From Rhizobium sp. BK196 (GTDB lineage Bacteria > Pseudomonadota > Alphaproteobacteria > Rhizobiales > Rhizobiaceae), in assembly GCF_014193255.1 (NCBI RefSeq), contig NZ_JACHZB010000011.1, positions 186,001-250,000 of the forward strand: a stretch of DNA of 64,000 nt, read 5' to 3'. The notes below the pieces were generated by a model, which was not told the DNA's origin, did no database searches, and worked only from the letters and a program-made list of their open reading frames with translations. Every line of letters starts with the position of its first letter. Within the stretch, counting starts at the first letter, position 1. Below are positions 8,377 through 16,238 of this stretch, piece after piece. The position numbers and the translations under genes are program-made.

Positions 8377-8427
8377 TTAAGCGTGAGTCACATGGGGGCT
8401 ATGTGTTGCCCACATGACTCACGTTAA
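8377..8427. repeat. Long imperfect inverted repeat between fdxA and carD
   Basis: CGTGAGTCA (8382-8390) and TGACTCACG (8415-8423) form a perfect 9-bp inverted repeat, extended inwards by CATGGG/CCCACA and outwards by TTAAG/TTAA. Each arm contains a GANTC site (8385-8389 and 8416-8420). No T-run follows, so it is not a standard terminator. The whole gap between fdxA and carD (8320-8717) holds this repeat and no gene. Confidence 0.6.
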
Positions 8428-8717
8428 GCAAATTATTGATTTCCTCATATTTTTGTGATAGGTTCACCACACTGTTCCATTTGTGGCATGACGCATGCCC
8501 GAAGCCATCACGAAAGTAGAACAAATACCGTACCGCGGTTTCCGTGACATATCAATAACTTGAGCTGTCGGATCCCAAGATCGCGCGCGGGGATATCTTT
8601 TGCTTCTGTCTGGTGGAACCAGAGTGAAGTCACCCGACGGATTTAACCGTCTCATCCGGGCCTGACTGACCCGGCTCCGGCCGCCGCCGGAAGCGTAACA
8701 GGGAGTTTTTGATTAGA

Positions 8718-9290
8718 ATGACCATCCAGCAGAAAAAACCTTCTACCGCACGCCACGGCTTCAAGACCGGTGAATCGATCGTGTACCCTGCTCACGGTGT
8801 CGGTACCATCACGGCTATCGAAGAGCAAGAAGTCGCCGGCATGAAGCTTGAACTTTTCGTCATCGATTTCGAAAAGGACAAGATGCGTCTGAAGGTTCCG
8901 GTGGCGAAGGCCATGAGCATCGGCATGCGCAAGCTTTCCGAGACCGACTTTGTCGAGCGCGCTCTCAAGGTCGTGCAGGGCAAGGCCCGCGTCAAGCGCA
9001 CCATGTGGTCCCGCCGCGCCCAGGAATATGATGCCAAGATCAATTCCGGCGACCTGATTTCCATCGCAGAAGTCGTTCGCGATCTTTACCGTGCTGAGAA
9101 CCAGCCGGAGCAATCCTACTCCGAACGCCAGCTTTATGAAGCTGCGCTCGACCGCATGGCTCGCGAAATCGCTGCTGTCAACAAGATGTCTGAAACCGAA
9201 GCCGTTCGCCTCGTCGAAACCAACCTCAACAAGGGTCCGAAGCGCGGCAAGGCAATCGAGGAAGATGACTCGCAGGATGAAGCCGCTTAA
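8718..9290 (+). CDS. CarD family transcriptional regulator
   Basis: A 190-aa protein whose N-terminal half is the CarD/TRCF RNA-polymerase-interacting domain (FKTGESIVYPAHGVGTI, then ELFVIDFEKDKMRLKVPV). A helical C-terminal half, with MWSRRAQEYDAKINSGD and an acidic tail, completes it. CarD proteins bind the beta subunit and stabilise open complexes at many promoters. The ATG at 8718 is preferred over an upstream TTG at 8709, because GGGAG at 8701-8705 is too close to the latter. A strong terminator follows, so the gene is monocistronic. Confidence 0.92.
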   Translation: MTIQQKKPSTARHGFKTGESIVYPAHGVGTITAIEEQEVAGMKLELFVIDFEKDKMRLKVPVAKAMSIGMRKLSETDFVERALKVVQGKARVKRTMWSRRAQEYDAKINSGDLISIAEVVRDLYRAENQPEQSYSERQLYEAALDRMAREIAAVNKMSETEAVRLVETNLNKGPKRGKAIEEDDSQDEAA

Positions 9291-9311
9291 TAGCGCATTG
9301 TTTATGCTGAT

Positions 9312-9341
9312 AAAAAACCCGGCCCTCGTGCCGGGTTTTTT
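9312..9341 (+). terminator. Rho-independent terminator of carD
   Basis: A GC stem (CCCGGC, 9318-9323, with GCCGGG, 9330-9335) and 6-base loop are flanked by an A-run and a T-run, starting about 20 bp after the carD stop codon. Confidence 0.92.
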
Positions 9342-9344
9342 ATT

Positions 9345-9369
9345 GGAACTTTTTCGCGATTACGACGTT
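9345..9369 (+). promoter_or_regulatory. EcfG (RpoE2)-type promoter upstream of rpoH2
   Basis: GGAAC (9345-9349) is followed by 18 bases and TT, with the preferred CGTT at 9366-9369. This matches the general stress sigma consensus. In rhizobia rpoH2 is a known member of that regulon. The rpoH2 start lies about 300 bp downstream, implying a long leader that includes a small reading frame and a hairpin. Confidence 0.65.
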
Positions 9370-9456
9370 GATAGGCAGTAATGCGGATTCCAACCGGCGC
9401 CCATAAAGCTCGGTTTGATTTCCGCCGAAGCTGTCAAATTCGATGAGGAGCGGATC

Positions 9457-9531
9457 ATGTTTTCCAGAATTTGCCGTTCGGGCAATCTCGAGGAACAGAC
9501 CCAGCTCTGCCGTCCTGCCGGCACACGATGA
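9457..9531 (+). CDS. Possible 24-aa leader peptide upstream of rpoH2
   Basis: A short frame, MFSRICRSGNLEEQTQ then LCRPAGTR, preceded by a strong GAGGAG ribosome site at 9445-9450. It lies between the EcfG-type promoter and a stable hairpin that starts 8 bp after its stop codon. There is no family match. It could be a real small stress protein, a leader peptide or chance. Another 21-aa frame (9381-9446) lies just upstream but has no ribosome site. Confidence 0.3.
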   Translation: MFSRICRSGNLEEQTQLCRPAGTR

Positions 9532-9538
9532 GAAATAG

Positions 9539-9569
9539 GGCCTCCTCCTGAAAAGTCCAGGAGGGGGCC
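9539..9569 (+). other. Stable hairpin in the rpoH2 leader
   Basis: GGCCTCCTCCTG (9539-9550) pairs with CAGGAGGGGGCC (9558-9569) with one mismatch and a 7-base loop. No T-run follows, so it looks more like a leader structure or processing site than a full terminator. It sits about 100 bp before the rpoH2 start. Confidence 0.6.
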
Positions 9570-9667
9570 TTCATGCATTCAAGATCCAGTTTGCTCCGGC
9601 GCAGTGGTGTCCGGAAACGGTGTTTGCTTGTTCATTTTCAGGGACGTGGCCCATTTAGGAGAGCAAT

Positions 9668-10531
9668 ATGAAGAACATGTCTGCAGATCGGCGCATGATC
9701 AAAATAGCAATGGCGGCTCCCTATCTAGCCCGTGAAGAAGAGCATAATCTGGCCATTCGCTGGAAGGATCATGAAGACCGAGGCGCCCGCAATCAGATCG
9801 CTATGGCGCATATGCGCCTCGTCATTTCCATGGCAGGCAAGTTCCGCAATTTCGGCCTGCCGATGAGCGATCTCGTACAGGAAGGTTATGTCGGGCTTCT
9901 GGAAGCCGCGGCTCGATTCGAACCGGCGCGCGATGTGCGCTTTTCCACCTATGCAAGCTGGTGGATCCGCGCCTCGATCCAGGACTATATCCTGCGGAAC
10001 TGGTCGATCGTACGCGGCGGTACGAGTTCGGCCCAGAAGGCACTATTCTTCAATCTGCGGCGCCTGCGCGCCAAGCTTGCAAAGGGTGATACGCAGTTAA
10101 CACTGCAATCCATTCATCAGGAAATCGCCGCTGCCCTCGGTGTCAGCCTTGCCGACGTGCAGACCATGGATGCGCGCCTTTCCGGCAACGACGCCTCGTT
10201 GCAGGCGCCTTCCGTCTCGGGTGATGCCGACAGTGCGGAAAAGATGGATTTCCTCGTCAGCGACGAACCGCTGCCGGATGAGCAGGTCTCCAACATGATC
10301 GACGGGGAGCGACGCCGCGTCTGGCTTGCGTCTGCCCTCAAGCATCTCAACGAACGCGAAATGAAGATTATCAGCGCGCGGCGCCTTGCCGAAGACGGAG
10401 CGACGCTCGAAGAGCTCGGCGCCGACCTCGGCATTTCCAAAGAACGCGTACGCCAGATCGAAAGCCGGGCGATGGAAAAGCTTCGTACGGCGCTCGTCAG
10501 CGCCGATCCGCATATGGCAGCCTATGCCTGA
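9668..10531 (+). CDS. rpoH2: RNA polymerase sigma-32 factor RpoH2
   Basis: A 287-aa sigma-70 family heat-shock factor. Region 2 contains DLVQEGYVGLLEAAARF and FSTYASWWIRASIQDYILR. The RpoH box QKALFFNLR (residues 123-131) marks it as RpoH. Region 4 ends with LEELGADLGISKERVRQIE. The divergent N-terminus and sequence fit the RpoH2 paralogue of rhizobia rather than RpoH1. RpoH2 is under the general stress sigma factor in related species, which agrees with the EcfG-type promoter upstream. A GGAGAGC ribosome site precedes the ATG. Confidence 0.93.
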   Translation: MKNMSADRRMIKIAMAAPYLAREEEHNLAIRWKDHEDRGARNQIAMAHMRLVISMAGKFRNFGLPMSDLVQEGYVGLLEAAARFEPARDVRFSTYASWWIRASIQDYILRNWSIVRGGTSSAQKALFFNLRRLRAKLAKGDTQLTLQSIHQEIAAALGVSLADVQTMDARLSGNDASLQAPSVSGDADSAEKMDFLVSDEPLPDEQVSNMIDGERRRVWLASALKHLNEREMKIISARRLAEDGATLEELGADLGISKERVRQIESRAMEKLRTALVSADPHMAAYA

Positions 10532-10557
10532 CAGGAATTATCCCAGCAGCACAGACT

Positions 10558-10584
10558 GGCCCGGCATAAGCCGGGCCTTCTTTT
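10558..10584 (+). terminator. Terminator of rpoH2
   Basis: GGCCCGGC (10558-10565), loop ATAA and GCCGGGCC (10570-10577) form a perfect 8-bp stem followed by TTCTTTTA. It sits between two convergent genes and touches the stop codon of the M48 protease gene. Confidence 0.9.
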
Positions 10585-12100
10585 ACTCGGAAATAATCTT
10601 CACGCGGTCGCCGGGAGAAACGGCAGCACCCGTCGGTAAGGCGTTGATAAGCTTGAAGAGATCCAGCTTGCGATCGGTGCCCATCATGCGGGAGGCGAGC
10701 GTGGTGATGTTGTCGCCAGGGCGGACAATGACCACCCGCACACGCAACGGCTTCAGCGAAGCCGCTTCATCCGGCGTCATACGGCGGAAGCTTGCGCGCA
10801 GAACGTTTGCCGTCGGCTCCAGCGACGGGCTGCCTTTCGGCACCGCTGTCAGAAAGCGGAAGATCTGATTGTTGTTTCTAATGACCGTGACGTCGAAGTC
10901 CCAGCGGTCGGCAGTGGCGCGCGCGGTCGCAGCCTCCATGCCATTGACGTTGATTGGCTGGATGGTCGCCGGATCGAGGCCGGTAACCCAGCCGCTGGAA
11001 ATGTAGTTCGTGAGGCTTTGGTTCTGGTTGTCGGCCACGCCGTCGAAGCGGACGGCGATATCGTTCGGGCCGGTTGCCATGACGGCTTCGACCTTGTTGT
11101 CGATGCTGAAGTCGGGCGGCACGTCGAAGCGTATGCCGAGGCCGCCGTGCAGGAAGGTCTGGCCGCGCACATAGCCCTCTTCCGGACTGTCGCCGTAGAG
11201 AAGGCCATCGATGCCATCGAGATAGTAGTCACGGCCCTTGTCGCCGACCGCGCCTTCCTGGCCGAAGGCGCGGGCATGGCTGCGGGCAAGCTCGATGCGC
11301 TGGGCGGAATTCGGATGGCTCGACAGGAAGTCCAAGCTCTGGTCGGCCTCGGGATCGACCGACATGAAGCGGCTGTACGCGGCCATGGAATCAAGGAAAC
11401 GGGCGGCTGCATAAGGATCATAGCCGGCTTCGCCGAGCATGCGCACGCCGATGACGTCGGCCTGTAGTTCCTGCTGACGGGAGAAGGCAGCAAGACGCAG
11501 CTTGCCGCGGGCGAGCGCCTGTTTGCCGGCTATGTCGCTAGACAGCACTTCGGCGACGACGCGGCTGGCAATGACTTCCGCCTCTTCGCGCTTCTGTCGC
11601 TCGATGCCGTGGTTTGCGGTGACGTGACCCATCTCGTGCGACAGCACGGCCGCAACTTCCGAGGCGTCATTGGCAAGCGCCAGCAGGCCGCGGGTGACAT
11701 AGAGATAGCCGCCCGGCAGCGCGAAGGCGTTGATGGCGGGCGAGTTCAGGATGGTAATGCGGTAGGACTGGCTCGGATTTTCCGACACGGCCGTCAGCGC
11801 CCCGGCGATGCGGGCCACGAGGCGCTCGGTCTTGGCATCCTTGTATTCGCCGCCATAGCTTGCAACGATGCGCGGATGCTCGCGGGCGCCCATGGCGGCG
11901 CGCGGGTCGTTCTTTTGTACTTCGTCGACGATTTGCGGATTAGACGAAGGGCCGACAGTCGGCTGATAGGATTGTTGAATCAACGACTCACAGCCGTTCA
12001 GCGCGACGGCGCAGGCCGACAGCAACAGGAAACGGCGCACCCAGCGGCGCGGCGCAAAAAAGGCATCACTGGAAAGCGCGGGCGATTTCCACGTCGTCAT
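10583..12100 (-). CDS. M48 family metalloprotease, predicted lipoprotein with LysM-like C-terminus
   Basis: A predicted 505-aa exported zinc protease. A basic N-terminus and hydrophobic stretch lead to the lipobox LNGC (Cys37). The M48 peptidase domain carries the zinc motif HEMGH at 155-159, with a third ligand expected in the following ELQADVIG segment. The C-terminal part resembles a LysM-type module (IVRPGDNITTLASRMMG and LDLFKLINAL). BepA-like M48 proteins act in outer-membrane quality control; a similar periplasmic role is inferred. The frame stays open upstream to 12274, but that stretch lacks a signal, and 12100 (MTTWKSPALSS) is the best start; 12124 and 12127 are alternatives. Confidence 0.87.
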   Translation of the reverse strand: MTTWKSPALSSDAFFAPRRWVRRFLLLSACAVALNGCESLIQQSYQPTVGPSSNPQIVDEVQKNDPRAAMGAREHPRIVASYGGEYKDAKTERLVARIAGALTAVSENPSQSYRITILNSPAINAFALPGGYLYVTRGLLALANDASEVAAVLSHEMGHVTANHGIERQKREEAEVIASRVVAEVLSSDIAGKQALARGKLRLAAFSRQQELQADVIGVRMLGEAGYDPYAAARFLDSMAAYSRFMSVDPEADQSLDFLSSHPNSAQRIELARSHARAFGQEGAVGDKGRDYYLDGIDGLLYGDSPEEGYVRGQTFLHGGLGIRFDVPPDFSIDNKVEAVMATGPNDIAVRFDGVADNQNQSLTNYISSGWVTGLDPATIQPINVNGMEAATARATADRWDFDVTVIRNNNQIFRFLTAVPKGSPSLEPTANVLRASFRRMTPDEAASLKPLRVRVVIVRPGDNITTLASRMMGTDRKLDLFKLINALPTGAAVSPGDRVKIISE

Positions 12101-12508
12101 GCTGTCCAGTCTGTCTCTCCGCATCATTTTAAGTCGCCGGTCTGCCGCATCGTCGGGCCGGTCGTTGCCATGAAAATTCAATAGGCTTCCGCCTCGGTTC
12201 TCGCGCTGCACAATCGGCCGATCCAAGTCTTTGCTGTAGCCGATTTCCGCATGGGTTGCATAGCGAGACTCCATCTAAATGTGGCGCCGTTGCATTTCGG
12301 CAATGCCTCGCCTGTCGAGGCACTTTTCGCTCCAATGAAATTATGGCGAAAGTTCCATCGCGAGTGCAGATTCCGACGGCAGTGCGGAAAAAGTCGGTCA
12401 GAACGGCGACCGATGCGGGCAAGCGTGACATTCGCGCGAAGAATGCAATTAATGGTAGTGTTGTCGAGTGACTTACATTGAGGAGGCGCTGAGGGCGCGC
12501 ATCCGTAC
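12101..12508. other. Gene-free region between the DHA2 exporter and M48 protease genes
   Basis: About 400 bp with no supported gene. It must hold the promoter of the M48 protease gene. A small hairpin (TGCCTCG, 12304-12310, with CGAGGCA, 12316-12322) is present, followed on the plus strand by CTTTTC. No clear promoter consensus was identified. Confidence 0.5.
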
Positions 12509-14062
12509 TTACTCCGCGGCCTCTGGGGCGACGTTGGTCCGCCCGGTCTTGTGTTCGCCAGCGCGGGGGAGCTGCACCGGCTTCAGCATGATGGCGGCGA
12601 CCAGACCGATCAAAGCAATGCCGCAGGAGGTCATGAACAGCGGCGAGAAGGCGGAGGCGTAAGCATTGGCCACCGCCTGGCGGCTGGCTTCGGGAAGTGC
12701 TGCCATCATTTTCGGCGTCAGTTCCTCGAGATTGGCTACACCCGATATGGAGGAACCGAGTCTGCCGAGCTGCGATGCGATGATCGCACCGTAGATGGAG
12801 ATGGCAATCGATGCGCCGCCCATGCGCGACAGCGTCACCGAGCCGGTCGCAACACCCACATCGCGGGCTGGTGCGGCGTTCTGAACGCCGATGACTGGAA
12901 CCTGCTGGGCAAGGCCGATGCCGATGCCGTGCAGCAGCATGATCGCGCCGATGAAGGCTATCGGCGTACCGGCATGAACCTGAGAGATCAGCGCAAAGGC
13001 GATGGCGCTGCAGGTCATGCTGGCGATCGCAAAAGGCTTGTAGCGGCCGGTCTTCGAAATGATGCGGCCGGCATTCAGAGAGCCGCAGACGAGACCGCCT
13101 GTCAGCAGAATGAAGAGCAGACCGGCGCCCGACGGCGAAAGACCTGTCGTCGTCTGCAGGAAGAGTGCGAGATAATTGACCATGCCGATAGCGATCGCAC
13201 CGCCCATGATCGAGATCACCAGCAGCAGGCTGAAGGTAGAATTGCGGAAAAGCGGCAGCGGCACGATCGGCTCTGGCGCGCGGCGCTCGACGAATACCCA
13301 GGCGATGGCGCAAATCACGCCGACGGCGGCGATGCCAATGCTTTGCGGCGAGATCAGCGCACCGAAAAGCTCGCTGCTGTCGGTAGCAAGCACGATGCTG
13401 GTTGTCGTCAGCGCCAGCAGGAGTGCTCCGGCGTAGTCGATCTTCGGCCGGCGATGCGGCTTGCGGTACGGCAGCATGAAGGCGAGGCCGGTAAGTACGA
13501 TGAAGCCGATTGGCACATTGACGAGGAAGATCGAGCGCCAGCCGAAGAGATCGCTCATCGTGCCGCCGAGGACAGGGCCGATGGCACCGGAGGCCATCAG
13601 CACCAGACTGGAATAACTCTGATAGCGGGCGCGTTCGCGCGGCTCGAAGAGATCGGCGTTGACGGCGAAGATCGAAACCATGATGCCGCCGCCGCCGAAG
13701 CCCTGCAGTACGCGGGCGGCAATCAGCGTGTTCATTGAGACCGCAAGACCGCAGACGGTGGAACCGACCGTGAAGATCGCGATCGCCGTCATCATCACAT
13801 ATTTGCGGCCGAAAAGATCGCCGAGCTTGCCGTAAAGCGGCATGACGGCGCTGAGTGCCAAGAGATAGGCCGAACCAACCCAGCCGAAGCGGTCGAGATG
13901 ACCAAACTCACCCACGATGGTCGGCAGGGCCGTGGAGACGATCTGGTTATCCAGCGTCGCCATGAACATGGCGGTCATCAGGAAGAAGAAGAGGATGAGC
14001 CGCCGACGGGGATCCGTCACGAGCGGCGCGGGGGCAAGTTGCATATCCATGGGATGGGCCAT
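12509..14062 (-). CDS. DHA2 family MFS multidrug exporter (EmrB/QacA type)
   Basis: A 517-aa proton-driven exporter with about 14 predicted membrane spans. The DHA2 signature LDNQIVSTALPTIVGEFG lies in the first span, and GKLGDLFGRKYVMM forms the loop 2-3 motif A. The start is placed at 14062 (MAHPMDMQLAP) because an upstream in-frame ATG at 14095 would put the operator-like palindrome 14076-14092 inside the coding sequence. The gene is divergent from a MarR-type regulator, the standard layout for an inducible drug or phenolic exporter. The substrate cannot be told from sequence. Confidence 0.88.
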   Translation of the reverse strand: MAHPMDMQLAPAPLVTDPRRRLILFFFLMTAMFMATLDNQIVSTALPTIVGEFGHLDRFGWVGSAYLLALSAVMPLYGKLGDLFGRKYVMMTAIAIFTVGSTVCGLAVSMNTLIAARVLQGFGGGGIMVSIFAVNADLFEPRERARYQSYSSLVLMASGAIGPVLGGTMSDLFGWRSIFLVNVPIGFIVLTGLAFMLPYRKPHRRPKIDYAGALLLALTTTSIVLATDSSELFGALISPQSIGIAAVGVICAIAWVFVERRAPEPIVPLPLFRNSTFSLLLVISIMGGAIAIGMVNYLALFLQTTTGLSPSGAGLLFILLTGGLVCGSLNAGRIISKTGRYKPFAIASMTCSAIAFALISQVHAGTPIAFIGAIMLLHGIGIGLAQQVPVIGVQNAAPARDVGVATGSVTLSRMGGASIAISIYGAIIASQLGRLGSSISGVANLEELTPKMMAALPEASRQAVANAYASAFSPLFMTSCGIALIGLVAAIMLKPVQLPRAGEHKTGRTNVAPEAAE

Positions 14063-14075
14063 TTCGTATATGCAT

Positions 14076-14092
14076 ACATTAGGTGCTAATGT
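14076..14092. promoter_or_regulatory. Probable MarR operator
   Basis: A perfect inverted repeat ACATTAG-GTG-CTAATGT lies in the divergent region between the exporter start (14062) and the MarR regulator start (14166). Its 17-bp size and position fit a MarR dimer site controlling both genes. The flanking DNA is AT-rich, unlike the coding regions. Confidence 0.7.
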
Positions 14093-14165
14093 CATATATT
14101 TGTCAACGGCACATTGCTGATATTGGCATATTTTATTTTTGGCGTCGGTCTGCTATGGTTTCGTC

Positions 14166-14690
14166 ATGAACGAGACCTTGACGAAGACAAGAACGACCGA
14201 GCTTGATGATCCCTCGGACAGTGTGCCGCGCATCGGCCGCACGATGACGCGAATGCGAATGATGACAGGACGCCGGTTGATCGGTCGCCTTGCGATCCAG
14301 AGCGTGGCGCCGGATCTGGAACTCTCGCATCTCGACGTACTCGATGCCGTGCGCCGCGCGCAGGAAAACGGCGAGGTAACGGTCGGCGCCATTGCCGAGA
14401 TGCTGCGAATCGACCCGTCGAGGGCAAGCCGCGTCGTGTCCGATATGGTGGGTCGCAACGTCCTGCGCCGTGAGGCTTCGCAGGCGGATGCGCGGCGCAT
14501 CGTCGTCGTCATGACGTCGCTCGGGAAGAATCTACTGGCAGAAATCCGGGCCCAGAAACTCGCCTTCGTTTCCGAGGTCGTGCGGGACTGGCCACAGGAG
14601 GAGATCGACACTTTCTCGCTGCTGTTCGAGAAATTTATCGGCGGCTACGAGGCGATCTTCCTTTCCCGCGACAAGGATACACCGGGCTAA
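14166..14690 (+). CDS. MarR family transcriptional regulator
   Basis: A 174-aa winged-helix repressor. The recognition region VTVGAIAEMLRIDPSRASRVV and wing VLRREASQADARRIVV are clear. The N-terminus has an extra basic Thr/Arg/Met-rich stretch before the first helix. ATG 14166 (MNETLTKTRTTE) is preferred over a TTG 27 bp upstream. Divergent transcription from the DHA2 exporter and the shared palindrome suggest that it represses the exporter and itself until a ligand binds. Confidence 0.88.
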   Translation: MNETLTKTRTTELDDPSDSVPRIGRTMTRMRMMTGRRLIGRLAIQSVAPDLELSHLDVLDAVRRAQENGEVTVGAIAEMLRIDPSRASRVVSDMVGRNVLRREASQADARRIVVVMTSLGKNLLAEIRAQKLAFVSEVVRDWPQEEIDTFSLLFEKFIGGYEAIFLSRDKDTPG

Positions 14691-14782
14691 GAAAATAGTC
14701 CGAGCGTTTGATCTCGCTCAAGCCGACCCGTCCAAGGCAAGCCTAAGTCTCTCCTCGTTCGACGACATCAGGAGAGATTCAC

Positions 14783-15457
14783 ATGAAACATCATCCGCTT
14801 CGGCTGAAGGGTATTTTTGCCGCTATCGTTTTCGCATCCTTCGGGCATGCGGCGCTTTCGGCCGATCTGGCGCCTTCGGCAGGCTCGCCAATGGCCACGC
14901 AAAGCCCATGGCAAGTACGCCTTCGTGCGCTTGGCGTGATCACGCGCGACAACGGCTCGGTCGACGGTATTTCAGAATCCGGTCTTTCCTATTCGGACAC
15001 GGTGATTCCGGAAGCGGATATCTCCTATTTCTTCACCGACAATATTTCCGCGGAGCTCATTCTCGGCACGACCTATGCTAATGTGCGTGGCGAAGGCTCG
15101 ATTGCCGGCCTTGGCGAAATCGGCAAGACCTGGCTGCTGCCCCCGACGCTGACGCTGCAGTACCATTTCACCGATTTCGGCGCCTTCCAGCCTTATCTCG
15201 GTGCCGGTGTGAACTATACAGTCTTCTACAACCAGTCCGGCAAGAGCGCCGACAGCCTCGATGTGAAGAACACATTCGGCGTCGCGCTGCAGGCCGGCTT
15301 CGACTACATGTTCGATGAGCATTGGGGCGCGAACATGGATGTGAAGAAGATCTTTCTGCGCCCGGATTTTGATGCGACAGTCGGCGGTGCCGATGTCAGC
15401 GGGAAGGCGAAACTGGATCCCTGGCTGATCGGTGCCGGTGTCACCTATCGCTTCTAA
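14783..15457 (+). CDS. OmpW family outer-membrane protein
   Basis: A 224-aa protein with a signal peptide (MKHHPLRLKGIFAAIVFASF, cleavage near LSA/DL) and an eight-stranded OmpW-type barrel. Typical signatures are PWQVRLRALGVI at the start of the mature protein, QYHFTDFGAFQPYLGAGVNY in the middle, and the C-terminal strand LIGAGVTYRF ending in Phe for BAM recognition. CAGGAGAG precedes the ATG. OmpW proteins form narrow channels for small hydrophobic compounds. It lies 92 bp after marR, and a RIME-like repeat follows directly. Confidence 0.9.
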   Translation: MKHHPLRLKGIFAAIVFASFGHAALSADLAPSAGSPMATQSPWQVRLRALGVITRDNGSVDGISESGLSYSDTVIPEADISYFFTDNISAELILGTTYANVRGEGSIAGLGEIGKTWLLPPTLTLQYHFTDFGAFQPYLGAGVNYTVFYNQSGKSADSLDVKNTFGVALQAGFDYMFDEHWGANMDVKKIFLRPDFDATVGGADVSGKAKLDPWLIGAGVTYRF

Positions 15458-15514
15458 AGCATTTGGTTGACGCAATTCCCGTCGCAAACCGCCGCACAGT
15501 TTTACGGGAATTGC
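15458..15514. repeat. RIME-like palindromic repeat, copy A
   Basis: GCAATTCCCGT (15472-15482) and ACGGGAATTGC (15504-15514) form a perfect 11-bp inverted repeat around a centre CGCAAACCGCCGCACAGTTTT. An AGCATTT remnant (15458-15464) precedes it. The same layout recurs at 52007-52103 and, degraded, at 19391-19432. It resembles the Rhizobium intergenic mosaic elements. It starts 1 bp after the ompW stop codon. Confidence 0.7.
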
Positions 15515-15584
15515 TTTGAGGGAAGGCGCAGCATCTGCGGCGCCTCTTCCCCTTCACCCCCCGTTTGCGCTATGGGCAATGCCC

Positions 15585-16235
15585 ATGAGCCAATCCACCT
15601 TCACCATCCTGCTCGGCGGGTCACTCAGCCTGACGGATCGTCTGCGCGACGCCGTGCGGGACAGCCGGTTCATCGCGGCTGACGGCGGCATGCGGCATGC
15701 CGCGGCGCTGGGCGTGGTGCCGGAACTGTGGGTCGGCGATTTCGATTCGACGCCACCCCATCTCGACGGTGCTTTTCCTGACGTGCCGCGTCAGCCCTAC
15801 CCAGCCGCAAAGGCTGCAACGGATGGTGAAATTGCCGTTAACGAGGCGATCGAGCGTGGTGCGAAGCGCTTGATCCTTGCGGGTGCGCTGGGCGGCGAAC
15901 GGTCCGACCACGCGTTGCAGCACTTGCTGTACGCCGTGGAGCTGGCGGAAGAAGGCTTCGACATGCTGCTGACCTCGGGCAATGAGGAGGCTGTGCCCTT
16001 GCTCCCTGGCTCGCTGGAGATCAATCTTCCACCGGGCAGCCTGTTTTCCGTGCCAGGCTTCAGCGAGCTGCGTGGCCTGTTCATCGAAAATGCCCGCTAT
16101 CCGCTCGCCGACTTCGATTTGCCCTTCGGCTCGTCGCGCACCATTTCCAATGTGGCGAAAGGCCCCGTGCGCTTCTCGCTTGCCAGCGGCAGGGCCATCG
16201 TGCTCGCGCGGCCCTATGATCTTTCCGGAGTCTGA
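15585..16235 (+). CDS. Thiamine pyrophosphokinase
   Basis: A 216-aa enzyme that transfers pyrophosphate from ATP to thiamine to make the cofactor thiamine diphosphate. The N-terminal catalytic domain shows the family pattern FIAADGGMRHA, ELWVGDFDST (metal-binding Asp), AATDGEIAVNEAIERG and the GALGGERSDHALQHL loop. A small C-terminal thiamine-binding beta domain ends with SNVAKGPVRFSLASG. The frame extends upstream to 15516, but the family start is MSQSTFTILLGG at 15585. The ABC-F gene follows after 3 bp. Confidence 0.9.
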   Translation: MSQSTFTILLGGSLSLTDRLRDAVRDSRFIAADGGMRHAAALGVVPELWVGDFDSTPPHLDGAFPDVPRQPYPAAKAATDGEIAVNEAIERGAKRLILAGALGGERSDHALQHLLYAVELAEEGFDMLLTSGNEEAVPLLPGSLEINLPPGSLFSVPGFSELRGLFIENARYPLADFDLPFGSSRTISNVAKGPVRFSLASGRAIVLARPYDLSGV

Positions 16236-16238
16236 TAC

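Noticed and set aside
12551-13738. Long open frame of 395 aa on the plus strand
   Set aside because: It is the antisense shadow of the DHA2 exporter; the protein is Arg/Asp/Gly/His-rich with no domain, and the minus-strand gene has clear family motifs.
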